Below are positions 43,241 through 52,244 of a stretch of DNA of 64,000 nt, piece after piece. The notes beneath the pieces are model-generated. The model saw only the letters and a list, made by a program, of their open reading frames with translations. It ran no database searches and had not been told where the DNA came from. The first letter of the stretch is position 1. Every line of letters begins with the position of its first letter. Location: assembly GCF_003287455.1 (NCBI RefSeq), contig NZ_PRLC01000007.1:62001-126000 (forward strand), read 5' to 3'. Source of the DNA: Faecalibacterium hattorii (lineage in GTDB: Bacteria; Bacillota; Clostridia; Oscillospirales; Ruminococcaceae). The translations under genes were made by a program, and so were the position numbers.

Positions 43241-43783
43241 TTATTCTTCCATTTGTTTGGCCAGAAACGCCGCCGCAACGGCTATCGCCTTTTGCTGGGC
43301 AGCGTCTGGCTGGGCGCTCTTGTCCTCGGTCAAAAGCCCCACCGCGCCGGTCACATCCCCCGCCGCGATGATGGGACTGACGCAGAGCAGCACCCGCTGG
43401 GCCCCCTCGCAGGGCAGCAGGGTCTTCTCCGCCTCGCCCTCGCTGGCGTAGGGCTTGCGGCCGTCCATCAGCCTTTCCAGCGGCTGACTGACGCTGCGGT
43501 CGATGAGGTCCCGCCGCCCGGCACCGGACGCCGTGAGGATGCGGTCCCGGTCGCAGACGAAGGCCGTCAGTGCGAAACTCTTGCTCAGCGCATCGACGTA
43601 CTGGGTCGTCACGCCGCTCAGCTCCCCCACCGGCGAATACTTTTTGAAGATGACCTCTCCCTCGCCGGTCGTGAAAATTTCCAGCGGGTCGCCCCGGCGG
43701 ATGCGCTGGGTGCGGCGGATCTCCTTCGGGATGACCACCCGCCCCAGCTCGTCGATGCGGCGCACGATGCCTGTCGCTTTCAT
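43241..43783 (-). CDS. spoVT: SpoVT-like AbrB-family regulator
   Basis: The 180-residue protein has an AbrB swapped-hairpin DNA-binding domain (GIVRRIDELGRVVIPKEIRR) and a C-terminal GAF-like domain, the layout and length of B. subtilis SpoVT. SpoVT tunes forespore genes under sigma-G in spore formers. Here it is single-gene, with a strong terminator. In a non-spore former it would have been re-used; that cannot be settled from the window. Confidence 0.92.
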   Translation of the reverse strand: MKATGIVRRIDELGRVVIPKEIRRTQRIRRGDPLEIFTTGEGEVIFKKYSPVGELSGVTTQYVDALSKSFALTAFVCDRDRILTASGAGRRDLIDRSVSQPLERLMDGRKPYASEGEAEKTLLPCEGAQRVLLCVSPIIAAGDVTGAVGLLTEDKSAQPDAAQQKAIAVAAAFLAKQMEE

Positions 43784-43878
43784 AGCACATTCTCCCTTTC
43801 TCTGTTCGGCGTTTCCTTTGTTCCCAGATTTCGTTTTCTGTGGTTATTTTGTGGTAAGAGAAAGAGAATTATTCAATC

Positions 43879-45372
43879 TCAGATTTTCTGCTTGATGCTC
43901 CGGCTGCTCCCAGTTTTTTGTTTGTCTTCATACATCCGCTGATCGGCAAGGATGCGCAGCTCCCGCACGTCGGCGCTGTCCGCCGGGTAACAGACCACGC
44001 CGCAGCTGGTGCTGATGTCGATGGTCTGCCCCTCCAGCACATAGGTCTGGCGGATAATCGATTTGATGGTTTCCATCCGCTGCGCACACCGTTCTGCGTC
44101 CACTTCGCCGTTGACGATAAGGGCGAACTCGTCGCCGCCGATTCGGAAGGCGTAGTCCGTGTTCCGCACACAGCTCCGCAGCCGGCCCGCCACCGCTTTG
44201 AGCAGCTGGTCGCCGACGTCATGGCCGTAAGTATCATTCACCGGCTTGAACCGGTCAAGGTCGAGGTAGAACAGCACAAAAGGCTCGCCCTGCTGTTCCT
44301 TCTCTTTCAGGGTCTTGTTGAAGCACCGCTCGTTGAGCAGGCCGGTCAGGCCGTCGCTGTTGGCAAGGCCCTCCATCTTTTTGCGCTCGCTGGCCTCCGC
44401 ACGCAGGGCGTGTTCCTTTTCCTCCACTTCCTGCCGGGCGTTGATCCGGACAAACCGCACCAGCGTGAACACAATGCCCGCCATCAATGCGATCAGCAGC
44501 AGGATGGTCGCCGTCTGGATCTTCCGCATCCCGGCGTCCACCACGCTCCGGTCCACGATGCCGACGATGCTCAGGCTCTGAAAACCCACCGGCTGATAGA
44601 CCAGATAATAGCTCTTGCCCCCATAACGGTACGCCACACTGCCCCGGCCGCTGTTCTGCACGTCTTCGCGCATCTTGGCCAAGGCATTGGTGTTGATCTG
44701 TGCGTTCTGCTCCAGAAAATCAAACAGGTTTTCCATCCGGGGCTCGATCTCACTCTTCGGCTCTTCGGAGAGCATGATATCACCCGACGGATAGATGATG
44801 TAGCAATCGCTCTGGCCGTTGTAGGCGTGCCCGCCGATCATTTCTTCCAGCGTCTCGTTGTCGTAGCTGACAGCGATGCAGGTGTAGGTCTCGCCGTCCA
44901 CTTCCACCGGCTCAATGGGTACCGTGAACACGACCCGGCGCTCCCCGTTTTTCATGGTATAGCTGCCCACACAGGGATGTCCGGTGGCGTACATTTCGGA
45001 AAATGCGCCCCAGATGTGCTTAGCCGAGCCATAGCCGCCCTCGGCATCCAGATAGGTGCAGTCTTCGTTGAACAAGTACAGGCCGCTGTATTTCCATGTA
45101 GGCTTCTGTTGGTTGAACAGGCACAGACTGGCCCGGACCGCCTCCCCGTCGGCGTCATCCTGCAGGTTGCTGCCCCACTCGCTCAGCACATTCCAGTTCC
45201 GCTGGGCGAACATGGTGAAGGTCTTGTCCACCTGCTCATAGGTCTCCAGAAGGTTTTTGGTGCTCTCGGTGTAAAACTGGTGCTGGACATAGATCATATA
45301 CCCCACGATGCCCACCACAAGCACGGCAGCCAGCAGGATCGACAGCGTGATCTTCTCTTTGCTCCTCTTCAT
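43879..45372 (-). CDS. Membrane diguanylate cyclase with extracellular sensor
   Basis: The 497-residue protein has a membrane segment at about 8-28, a Cache-like extracellular sensor, a second segment near 289-308 and a GGDEF domain (GGDEF at 412-416, DLDRFKPVNDTYGHDVGD). The product is c-di-GMP. RxxD (RNTD) lies five residues before GGDEF and fits an inhibitory I-site, so the enzyme is probably feedback-controlled. No EAL partner is present in the window. Confidence 0.93.
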   Translation of the reverse strand: MKRSKEKITLSILLAAVLVVGIVGYMIYVQHQFYTESTKNLLETYEQVDKTFTMFAQRNWNVLSEWGSNLQDDADGEAVRASLCLFNQQKPTWKYSGLYLFNEDCTYLDAEGGYGSAKHIWGAFSEMYATGHPCVGSYTMKNGERRVVFTVPIEPVEVDGETYTCIAVSYDNETLEEMIGGHAYNGQSDCYIIYPSGDIMLSEEPKSEIEPRMENLFDFLEQNAQINTNALAKMREDVQNSGRGSVAYRYGGKSYYLVYQPVGFQSLSIVGIVDRSVVDAGMRKIQTATILLLIALMAGIVFTLVRFVRINARQEVEEKEHALRAEASERKKMEGLANSDGLTGLLNERCFNKTLKEKEQQGEPFVLFYLDLDRFKPVNDTYGHDVGDQLLKAVAGRLRSCVRNTDYAFRIGGDEFALIVNGEVDAERCAQRMETIKSIIRQTYVLEGQTIDISTSCGVVCYPADSADVRELRILADQRMYEDKQKTGSSRSIKQKI

Positions 45373-45550
45373 ATTCTACGCTTTCTTTTGCGATGTTTCG
45401 TTTATTTTTTTACTGCCTCAACTTTTTCTCGAAGGGCAGCTAAGATTTCTTTACCGTTTTTTCAATAAAAATTTACCAAAACCAGTGATTTTTGTCAATG
45501 GCATTTTTCCTGTTTTCCCGAAGGGACTGGTCGTTTTTTTCGGTTTATGC

Positions 45551-45556
45551 TATACT
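45551..45556 (+). promoter_or_regulatory. -10 box before the flavoprotein gene
   Basis: TATACT lies 41 bases before the start codon at 45597. No convincing -35 box is seen. Confidence 0.4.
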
Positions 45557-45596
45557 GGGATCGAATCCGGGACATCCCCGAACCAAGGAGCGTTTC

Positions 45597-46892
45597 ATGC
45601 AACAGATCGTAATTTTAGGCGGCGGTGCTGCAGGTATGGCGGCCGCGCTGGCAGCGGCACAGGCGGCGGGCGGCTCGGCCCGCATCACCCTGCTGGACCG
45701 CAACCCCCGCTGCGGCAAAAAGCTGCTGGCAACCGGCAACGGCCGCTGCAACCTCGACAACACCGGCATCGCGCCGGAGTGCTATTTCACCGCCGACCCC
45801 AAGGCGCTGGCCCCGCTGCTGGCGGCGGTGGAGCGGAGCGCCCCGCTGGAGTGGTTCCGGGCGCTGGGCCTTTACACCCGCACCGACGAGGCCGGGCGGG
45901 TCTACCCTTACTCGAATCAAGCCGCCGATGTGCTGGCCCTGCTGGAAGGGCAGATGGCCCGCCTCGGCGTAGAGGTGCGGACCGGCTGCACCGTAAATAC
46001 CATCAGCCAGAACCGGAACGGTTACACCGTCCTCTTCGACAGCGCCGAGCACAGTAACGAGACCCTCCACGCCGATGCCGTCATCTGTGCGCTGGGCGGC
46101 AACGCAGGCCCTCAGTTCGGCACCGACGGCTTCGGCACCAAGTTCGCCGCCCAGTGCGGCGGGAAGCTGGAGCCGCTCTACCCCTGCCTGACCGCCTTGC
46201 AGGTGGCAAAACCGAACCGATCCCTTGCGGGCATCCGGGCCAAGGCCGCAGCCTCCCTGCTGGACCTCGACCGGCACACCACCCTCGCCGCCGAGACGGG
46301 CGAGGTACAGTTCACCGAATATGGCCTGTCCGGCATCTGCATCATGCAGCTTTCCGGTCTGCTGGCCCCCAAGCGCGGGCCCAAGCGCCCGGCCGTGGAG
46401 CTGGACCTCTTCCCCGCGCTGGACGAAGCGGCCCTGACGGCCCTGTTCGCGGGGCGGGTGTCCCTGCTGCCCGGCAAGACCCCCGCCGATCTCTGGACGG
46501 GTCTGCTGAACCCGAAGCTGGGCAAGGCGCTCTGGGCCGCAGCCCATCTGCCGGACAAGCCCCTGAACACCCTGCCCGATGCCGCGTGGCAGGTGCTGGC
46601 CAACACCGCAAAGCACTGGCTCTTCGAGGGGCTGACCCCCTGCGGATGGAAACAGGCCCAGACCACCGGCGGCGGTCTGAGCCTGACAGAGCTGGAACCC
46701 AGTTTTCAATTCAAGGGCTGCCCCGGCCTCTACTTTGTGGGCGAAACGCTGGACTGCGCCGGAATGTGCGGCGGCTTCAATCTCCACTGGGCCTTCGGCA
46801 GCGGCATCACCGCCGGGCGGGACGCGGTGCGCTCGCTGTCAGCGGCGCGACATCTCGCCCATAAAAAACGCGGGCAGCGTAATTCCGGGTGA
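45597..46892 (+). CDS. HI0933/BaiN-type FAD-dependent oxidoreductase
   Basis: The 431-residue flavoprotein has the FAD dinucleotide motif IVILGGGAAGMAAALAAA, then NPRCGKKLLATGNGRCNLDN of the HI0933 family, TEYGLSGICIMQLS, and the C-terminal LYFVGETLDCAGMCGGFNLH. Members include BaiN of bile-acid metabolism, but that role cannot be assumed. The start at 45597 follows AAGGAG. Its last 86 bases overlap the end of the AGCS gene on the other strand. Confidence 0.9.
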   Translation: MQQIVILGGGAAGMAAALAAAQAAGGSARITLLDRNPRCGKKLLATGNGRCNLDNTGIAPECYFTADPKALAPLLAAVERSAPLEWFRALGLYTRTDEAGRVYPYSNQAADVLALLEGQMARLGVEVRTGCTVNTISQNRNGYTVLFDSAEHSNETLHADAVICALGGNAGPQFGTDGFGTKFAAQCGGKLEPLYPCLTALQVAKPNRSLAGIRAKAAASLLDLDRHTTLAAETGEVQFTEYGLSGICIMQLSGLLAPKRGPKRPAVELDLFPALDEAALTALFAGRVSLLPGKTPADLWTGLLNPKLGKALWAAAHLPDKPLNTLPDAAWQVLANTAKHWLFEGLTPCGWKQAQTTGGGLSLTELEPSFQFKGCPGLYFVGETLDCAGMCGGFNLHWAFGSGITAGRDAVRSLSAARHLAHKKRGQRNSG

Positions 46893-48270
46893 TCCGTGCC
46901 ACCGTGCCGGAAAGCCCCGCCACGCCCACGAGGTTGGGCAGCATCATCAGCCCATTGAACGTGTCGGACAGGTCCCACGCGAGGTCGAGCTTCATCACCG
47001 CGCCCACCACCATGATCCCCACGAACACGGCCTGATACGCCCCGCCGGCCCGCGGCCCCAACAGGTAGCTGACCGCCTTGGTGCCGTACTGGCTCCATCC
47101 CAACACTGTGGAGTAGGCGAACAGTAAGATCGACACCGCGATGAACTTGGGCCCGAAGCTGCCGAAGACGGTGGAAAAGGCTTTGCCCACCAGCGCGGAA
47201 CCCACGACCCCGGCGGCGGCGCGGCCTGTTTCCAGATCCACCAGACCCGACGTCAGGATGACAAGGGCTGTCAGGGTGCAGACCACAAGGGTATCCGCAA
47301 AGACCTCGAACAGCCCCCACATCCCCTGCTGCACCGGCTCGGTGACGTTGGAGGACGAATGCACCATGACCGACGCGCCGAGACCCGCTTCGTTGGAAAA
47401 GGCCCCCCGCTTGAACCCCCACGTCACGGCGCGGGCCACGCCGCAGCCCAGCACCCCACCGCCCGCCGGGGCCAGCCCGAAGGCCCCCCGGAAGATGGCC
47501 GCGAAGGCCGCCGGGACGGCAGAAGCGTGGACCAGCACCACCACCAGCGCCCCGCCGAGGTAGAACAGGGCCATCAGCGGCACGACCCGCTCCGCCACCG
47601 CCGCCACCCGCTTGAGCCCGCCGAAGATCACCGCCGCCGAACATCCGGCCAGCACCACCCCGGTGGCCAGTTCCGGCACCCCGAAGGCGGCGCGCAGGTT
47701 CCCCGCGATGGAATTGATCTGGCTCATGTTCCCCATGCCGAACGACGCCAGCACACAGGAGGCTGCAAACAGCACGGCCAGCACCCGGCCCAGCTGTTTG
47801 CAGCCTTTTTTGCGCCCCAGCCCGTCGGCGAGGTAGTACATCGCGCCACCCTGCCACGCGCCCTCCTCATTCTTGTGCCGGTAAAAGATGCCCAGCACGT
47901 TTTCGGAAAAGCTGGTCATCATGCCGAGGAGGGCCATGACCCACATCCAGAACACCGCCCCCGGCCCGCCGCTGAGGATGGCCGTTGCCACCCCCACGAT
48001 GTTGCCGGTGCCGATGGTGGCCGCCAGCGCGGTGCACAGGCTCTGGAACTGGCTGATAGCCTGATCGTCGGTGCCCGTGTGGGCGGTCACGCTCCGGTCG
48101 GTGAAGATGGCCCCGATGGTCTGCCGCATCCAGTACCGGAAGTGCACGAGCTGGAAAAAGCCCGTCCGCACCGAGAGCATCGCCCCCGCCCCGAAGAGCA
48201 GTGCCAGCCCCAGCGGCCCCCACACGACCCCATTGACCGCGCCGTTGACGGCAGTAATGGTCTCCAACAT
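46807..48270 (-). CDS. AGCS sodium:amino-acid symporter
   Basis: The 487-residue transporter has about eleven membrane segments and the AGCS motifs: QSLCTALAATIGTGNIVGVA, WMWVMALLGMMTSFSENVLG, GAWQGGAMYYLADGLG and SNEAGLGASVMVHSSS. It probably imports alanine or glycine with sodium. The ATG at 48270 follows a G-rich site (GGGGGGA). It overlaps the flavoprotein gene tail-to-tail by 86 bases. Confidence 0.92.
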   Translation of the reverse strand: MLETITAVNGAVNGVVWGPLGLALLFGAGAMLSVRTGFFQLVHFRYWMRQTIGAIFTDRSVTAHTGTDDQAISQFQSLCTALAATIGTGNIVGVATAILSGGPGAVFWMWVMALLGMMTSFSENVLGIFYRHKNEEGAWQGGAMYYLADGLGRKKGCKQLGRVLAVLFAASCVLASFGMGNMSQINSIAGNLRAAFGVPELATGVVLAGCSAAVIFGGLKRVAAVAERVVPLMALFYLGGALVVVLVHASAVPAAFAAIFRGAFGLAPAGGGVLGCGVARAVTWGFKRGAFSNEAGLGASVMVHSSSNVTEPVQQGMWGLFEVFADTLVVCTLTALVILTSGLVDLETGRAAAGVVGSALVGKAFSTVFGSFGPKFIAVSILLFAYSTVLGWSQYGTKAVSYLLGPRAGGAYQAVFVGIMVVGAVMKLDLAWDLSDTFNGLMMLPNLVGVAGLSGTVARITRNYAARVFYGRDVAPLTASAPRPARR

Positions 48271-48396
48271 CGCAAGATCCCCCCTGCCACACTGTATGGC
48301 AGAGGGGATCGTTGTATGCGCCGGGATCGTTTTTTGTATAATCCGCCCTTTGCCGGGCCATCCTTTCGGTATCATTTGCAAAAAGGAGGGCGCAGG

Positions 48397-49314
48397 ATGC
48401 ACAAGGGAGGTTGGAGGCCGTTCTGGGCTGCGCTGGGGGCGGCGTTGCTGGTGCTGCTGCCCCTTGTGGGCGGCACGGTGCTGCTCACCCGCCGGATGCT
48501 GCACACCCAGCTCCTTGCCCAGACCGCCGAACCTCAGCAGGGCGTGCCCATCACACTGCCCAAGGAGGACGACCGGATGACGGTGCTGCTCTGCACTGCC
48601 GGGGAGCAGCCGGGCTTTCTGCTCCTCTACCTGAACGCCCCGCAGAACGTCTGCGGCCTCTTGGCCGTGCCGGGGGAGCTGACTGTTCCCTTCGGGGATG
48701 GGGAAGCGTCCCTCACCCGCTGCTACGCGGCGGCGGGTCCGGCGCGGTGCCGCCAAGCCCTGCTGGAAACGCTGGCCCTGCCGGAGGATACCTTTTATCT
48801 GGCTCTTTCCCCCGCCGTGCTGGAAAAGCTGGCGTCCCGCTACGGGGCCGTGCGGGTGGGGTTCTCCGGGGCATTCACCACCGAAGAGCTGGCCGCCCTC
48901 GGCCAGACCGGCAATGTCCAGACCCTCAGCGCGGGGGAAGCCTCCGCCTTTCTGACCGGCCTCGACGAAGCCGGGCGCATCCCGCCTGCCCACCGGGCCG
49001 CGGCACGGGCCGCAGTGTGGGACGCCTTTTTCCGGCAGGATCTCGAACTGCTCCCCGCCTCCCTGCCGGACGCCCTCCGGGCCCAGAGTTCCGCCCTGCT
49101 GACGGACTTCACCGCGCAGGACTACGCCCGCCTCGGCGAGATTCTGGAGTTCCTCGCCAACCGCGCAGCCTCCATCCGGGCCGACGCTTTGCCCGGCGCA
49201 TGGGACCGGGCCAGCGGCACTTATTCGGTCACGGAAGCCTCCCGCGCGGCGGTGCAGACCTTCCTCAACGTTTCGCCCACCGACGAACAGGCATCGTCCG
49301 CCAGCGAGCCGTAA
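48397..49314 (+). CDS. Membrane-anchored protein with a degenerate LCP-like domain
   Basis: The 305-residue protein has an N-terminal anchor (FWAALGAALLVLLPLVGGTV) and an extracellular domain whose strand order resembles LytR-CpsA-Psr enzymes: MTVLLCTAGEQPGFLLLYLN, then LLAVPGELTVPFGDG, and FYLALSPAVLEKLASRYG. The usual arginines and aspartates of LCP phosphotransferases are absent (SIPRDT-type motif reads AVPGEL). Catalysis is therefore unlikely, and the LCP link is only suggestive. AAGGAGGG precedes the ATG. The end overlaps the MocR gene by 94 bases on the other strand. Confidence 0.55.
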   Translation: MHKGGWRPFWAALGAALLVLLPLVGGTVLLTRRMLHTQLLAQTAEPQQGVPITLPKEDDRMTVLLCTAGEQPGFLLLYLNAPQNVCGLLAVPGELTVPFGDGEASLTRCYAAAGPARCRQALLETLALPEDTFYLALSPAVLEKLASRYGAVRVGFSGAFTTEELAALGQTGNVQTLSAGEASAFLTGLDEAGRIPPAHRAAARAAVWDAFFRQDLELLPASLPDALRAQSSALLTDFTAQDYARLGEILEFLANRAASIRADALPGAWDRASGTYSVTEASRAAVQTFLNVSPTDEQASSASEP

Positions 49315-50660
49315 CCCAGCACGAACGTTCCCGCAAGGCCGGGCGTTTCGCCGGTCAGGTCAAAATCGCTCAACAGACTCAGCCGCACCCCCTGCTGTGC
49401 CGCCGCCACCCGAAGGGCCGGGTCCGGCGGGGCCTGTTTCACCTCAGCCAGCAGGTGCAGCCCCGTGTGCAGCCCGGCTAAGGTCAGCTCACCGGGGGCA
49501 AAAGCCCCGTTCAGCGCCTTGGTCAGCGCGTCCCGCCGGGCCTTGTAGGCCACCCGCTCCCGCGCCAGATGCCGGGTAAAGTACCCCTCGGTGATGAACC
49601 GGGCCAGCGTCTGCTGCTCGAACCGGCTGACCGTGCTGGAATAAAGCCGGTAAGCCGCCCGCCACGCCGGGAGGAGCTGCACCGGCAGCACCATATAGGC
49701 GATGCGGATGCTGGGGGCAAGGCTCCGGGAGCAGGTGGAGAGATAGATCACCGGGCCATCGGCCCCGGCCATCCCCTGCAAGCTGGGCAGTGGGCGGGTG
49801 TCGAACCGGAACTCGGAGTCGTAGTCGTCCTCGATGATGTACCGCTCCCCCGGCTTGCGGGACGCCCAATGGAGCAGCTCCGCCCGCCGCCCGGCGGGCA
49901 TGGTGACCCCCGTGGGGAACTGGTGGCTTGGGGTGACGTAGCAGACCGCCGCGCCCGACCGGGTCAGTGCCTCGATGGACAGGCCGTCCTCGTCCACAGG
50001 AAGGCAGCAGCAGGGCACGCCGTTGTTTTCCAGCACCCGCTTGGCGCGGGGGTAGCCGGGGTTTTCCACCGCCGCCGCACCGGGCAGCAGCGGGGCCAGC
50101 AGCCCCAGCAGGTATTCCAATCCGGCTCCCACCACGATCTGTTCCGCGCTGCACCGCACGCCCCGGTACTCTTCGAGGTAGCCGGCCAGCGCCCGCCGCA
50201 GTTCGAGATCGCCCTGCGCGTCGCCGTGGGTCAGCAGCTCCGGCGAGGAATAGAGCAGCTCCTTTTGGAGCCGCGCCCATGTCCGGAACGGGAAGAGCGC
50301 CGGGTCCACCCCCCGCGTGGAGAGATCATAGCGGACGGGCCGCTCCGGCTGGGCCGCCGGGGGCAGCGGGGCCGGGGCGGCGGGCAGGGTCTCCGGCCGG
50401 ACGGGCAGGGCCAGATACTCCTGTACATAAAAACCGCTGCGCTCCCGCGATTCCAGATACCCTTCCGCCGCCAGAAGCTGATACGCGGCGTCCACCGTGT
50501 TGACCGACACCGACAATTCCGCCGCCAGCCGCCGCTTGCCGGGCATCCGAGTGCCCGCCGGGATGGCCCCGGTGCGCATTTCCTCCGCAAGGCTATCGTA
50601 GAGCTGTTCGTACAGCGGCACCGCCGAGGCCGCATCCAGCGCTGTTGTCAAGTGGAACAC
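49221..50660 (-). CDS. MocR/PdxR-type regulator with Lys-to-Arg change at the PLP site
   Basis: The 479-residue protein joins a GntR winged helix (AVPLYEQLYDSLAEEMRTGA, LSVSVNTVDAAYQLLAAEGY) to an aminotransferase-like domain (YIIEDDYDSEFRF, VIYLSTCSRSLAPSIR). The family normally has SK(S/T)L at the last motif, where lysine forms the PLP aldimine; here it is CGG, arginine. It is divergent from an ECF S component, which fits vitamin-uptake control. The end overlaps the LCP-like gene on the other strand. Confidence 0.9.
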   Translation of the reverse strand: MFHLTTALDAASAVPLYEQLYDSLAEEMRTGAIPAGTRMPGKRRLAAELSVSVNTVDAAYQLLAAEGYLESRERSGFYVQEYLALPVRPETLPAAPAPLPPAAQPERPVRYDLSTRGVDPALFPFRTWARLQKELLYSSPELLTHGDAQGDLELRRALAGYLEEYRGVRCSAEQIVVGAGLEYLLGLLAPLLPGAAAVENPGYPRAKRVLENNGVPCCCLPVDEDGLSIEALTRSGAAVCYVTPSHQFPTGVTMPAGRRAELLHWASRKPGERYIIEDDYDSEFRFDTRPLPSLQGMAGADGPVIYLSTCSRSLAPSIRIAYMVLPVQLLPAWRAAYRLYSSTVSRFEQQTLARFITEGYFTRHLARERVAYKARRDALTKALNGAFAPGELTLAGLHTGLHLLAEVKQAPPDPALRVAAAQQGVRLSLLSDFDLTGETPGLAGTFVLGYGSLADDACSSVGETLRKVCTAAREASVTE

Positions 50661-50746
50661 AAAACCCCTCCTCTTTTTGGGCAGTCTTCCAAACTGACCC
50701 CATAAAAAAACTCTATTCTGGGTATTTTCACGGGTTCAGTTCTGCG

Positions 50747-50752
50747 TATAAT
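50747..50752 (+). promoter_or_regulatory. -10 box of the ECF S gene
   Basis: TATAAT lies 72 bases before the start at 50824, within the 160-base divergent region shared with the MocR gene. No clear MocR direct repeats could be picked out by eye. Confidence 0.5.
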
Positions 50753-50823
50753 AAGAGCATACCCGCCGAGACCGAAAATGTCAATCGGTTTTATGGGTTT
50801 TGTGAAAATGGAGGGAATACATC

Positions 50824-51480
50824 ATGTCAACAACCGCAATGTGGCTGCTGCTGGCAGTCGTCGTCATCGTTATCCTCTTTGCCAGTGTGCTGTATAAGCG
50901 CACCTTTACCGTGCACGAGCTGGCGCTCACCGGCGTCATGGCCGCGCTGAGCCTTGTGGCCTACCTGTTCTTCCGGGTGCCGTTCTACGGCGGCTCCTCG
51001 TTCCATCTGGGCAACACCTTCACGGCCCTGACCGCCCTGCTGCTGGACGGCGTGTCCGGCGGTCTGGCCGGTGCCATCGGTCTGGCGCTGGCCGACATTC
51101 TGGCCGGTGATCCGGGTTACGCCGTCACCACCTTTGTGCTGAAGTTCATCATCGGCATCACCTGCGGTGCCGTGGCACACAAGGCCTTCAAGCTCCGCGA
51201 CCTCGACCGCCACAGCGCCGGTTACCTCGTCAAGGTCATCGTGGCTGCCGGTTCCGGTCTGCTGCTGAACGTCGTCACCGACCCGTTCCTCGGCTACTTC
51301 CGCAACGTTTACATCTTCGGTCAGGAGTACACCGTCGCACAGGCTCTTTCCAAGATCGCCGGCGGCGTCACCTTCGTCAACAGCGTGGCCTCCACGGTCT
51401 GCGCCGTCATCCTCTACCTCGCCCTGCGCCCGGCGCTGGAACGCGCCAATCTCCTGCCCAAGGGTGAGAAGAAGCACTAA
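50824..51480 (+). CDS. ECF transporter S component
   Basis: The 218-residue membrane protein has about six hydrophobic segments and the ECF S pattern (TFTVHELALTGVMAALSLVA, SSFHLGNTFTALTALLLDGV, GAIGLALADILAG). It binds a vitamin and docks on a shared EcfAT module, which is not in the window. The adjacent MocR/PdxR-type regulator makes vitamin B6 a reasonable guess; sequence alone does not show it. GGAGGG precedes the ATG. Confidence 0.85.
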   Translation: MSTTAMWLLLAVVVIVILFASVLYKRTFTVHELALTGVMAALSLVAYLFFRVPFYGGSSFHLGNTFTALTALLLDGVSGGLAGAIGLALADILAGDPGYAVTTFVLKFIIGITCGAVAHKAFKLRDLDRHSAGYLVKVIVAAGSGLLLNVVTDPFLGYFRNVYIFGQEYTVAQALSKIAGGVTFVNSVASTVCAVILYLALRPALERANLLPKGEKKH

Positions 51481-51514
51481 GCATTTCTCCAACCTCTCCA
51501 CAGGTCTCTGACAA

Positions 51515-51565
51515 AACCGCCCCCGGTCCTGCACGTTCATGCAGCACCGGGGGCGGTTGCGTTTT
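51515..51565. terminator. Convergent terminator
   Basis: AACCGCCCCCGGT (51515-51527) pairs with ACCGGGGGCGGTT (51546-51558) around an inner TGCA hairpin. GCGTTTTAAT follows on the + strand. It also covers the end of the PIN gene. Confidence 0.85.
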
Positions 51566-51992
51566 AATTGATACTGTTTTGTTCCAGCTGCTCCAAAAAG
51601 ACGTCCGGCGTATAGACCGGCACCGACGATTTCGCGTAGTCTTTCGTGTTGCGGGTCACGATGCAGTCCACCTGAGAACGCAGTGCCGTTTCGATCATCA
51701 CGGCATCCTCAAAGTCCGCAGTCGGGGATGCGATCGCGTGGAACACATCCTCTGCCGAAGTATCCAGCAGCCCTACGATCGTCAATAGCTGACTGAGTTT
51801 CTGACGGCTTTCCTTATCACTGTGGGTGCAGCGGTGGGTCAGGTAATAGATATCCGTCGCCGCCTTTGCGGTAATGCAGCCGGTAAACCATTCCGCTGCG
51901 GCCGCGCGGAAGATGCTTCGTGCCGGAATGGAGAACGGCTCCCGATTTTGCAGAAAATCCATTACGACGCAGGTATCCAGCAGCGCCTTCAT
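51564..51992 (-). CDS. PIN-domain toxin
   Basis: The 142-residue protein fits the PIN fold: the acidic residues in LLDTCVVMDFL (N-terminus), ITAKAATDIYYLTHR, DFEDAVMIETALRS and CIVTRNTKDY. Such toxins cleave RNA with metal held by the acidic residues. It overlaps the antitoxin gene by four bases. Confidence 0.9.
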   Translation of the reverse strand: MKALLDTCVVMDFLQNREPFSIPARSIFRAAAAEWFTGCITAKAATDIYYLTHRCTHSDKESRQKLSQLLTIVGLLDTSAEDVFHAIASPTADFEDAVMIETALRSQVDCIVTRNTKDYAKSSVPVYTPDVFLEQLEQNSIN

Positions 51993-52204
51993 AACTTCCC
52001 CAGCCTTTCCTCCCGTGCCTGTTCCAGCGTCATCGTCGCCGGGACGCTGCCAAACAGCGACTCCACTGTGTTCAGCTTATTCTGGTAGGGCGAGGTCAAT
52101 TTTGCAATGGTCTTGCCGTTGCGGGTGATGTAGACTTCCTCCGTTGCAGCCAGCAGAAGATATTTGCCCAAGTTATTCTTGAGCTCCGTTGCAGTGATCG
52201 ACAT
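51989..52204 (-). CDS. Phd/YefM-type antitoxin
   Basis: The 71-residue protein has the Phd/YefM DNA-binding part (SITATELKNNLGKYLLLA, VYITRNGKTIAKLT) and a C-terminal toxin-binding tail. It precedes and overlaps the PIN gene, the common order. It would repress its own promoter. Confidence 0.9.
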   Translation of the reverse strand: MSITATELKNNLGKYLLLAATEEVYITRNGKTIAKLTSPYQNKLNTVESLFGSVPATMTLEQAREERLGKL

Positions 52205-52244
52205 CTTGACAGCCTCCTTTTCCTCATCGTACTATTATTATATC

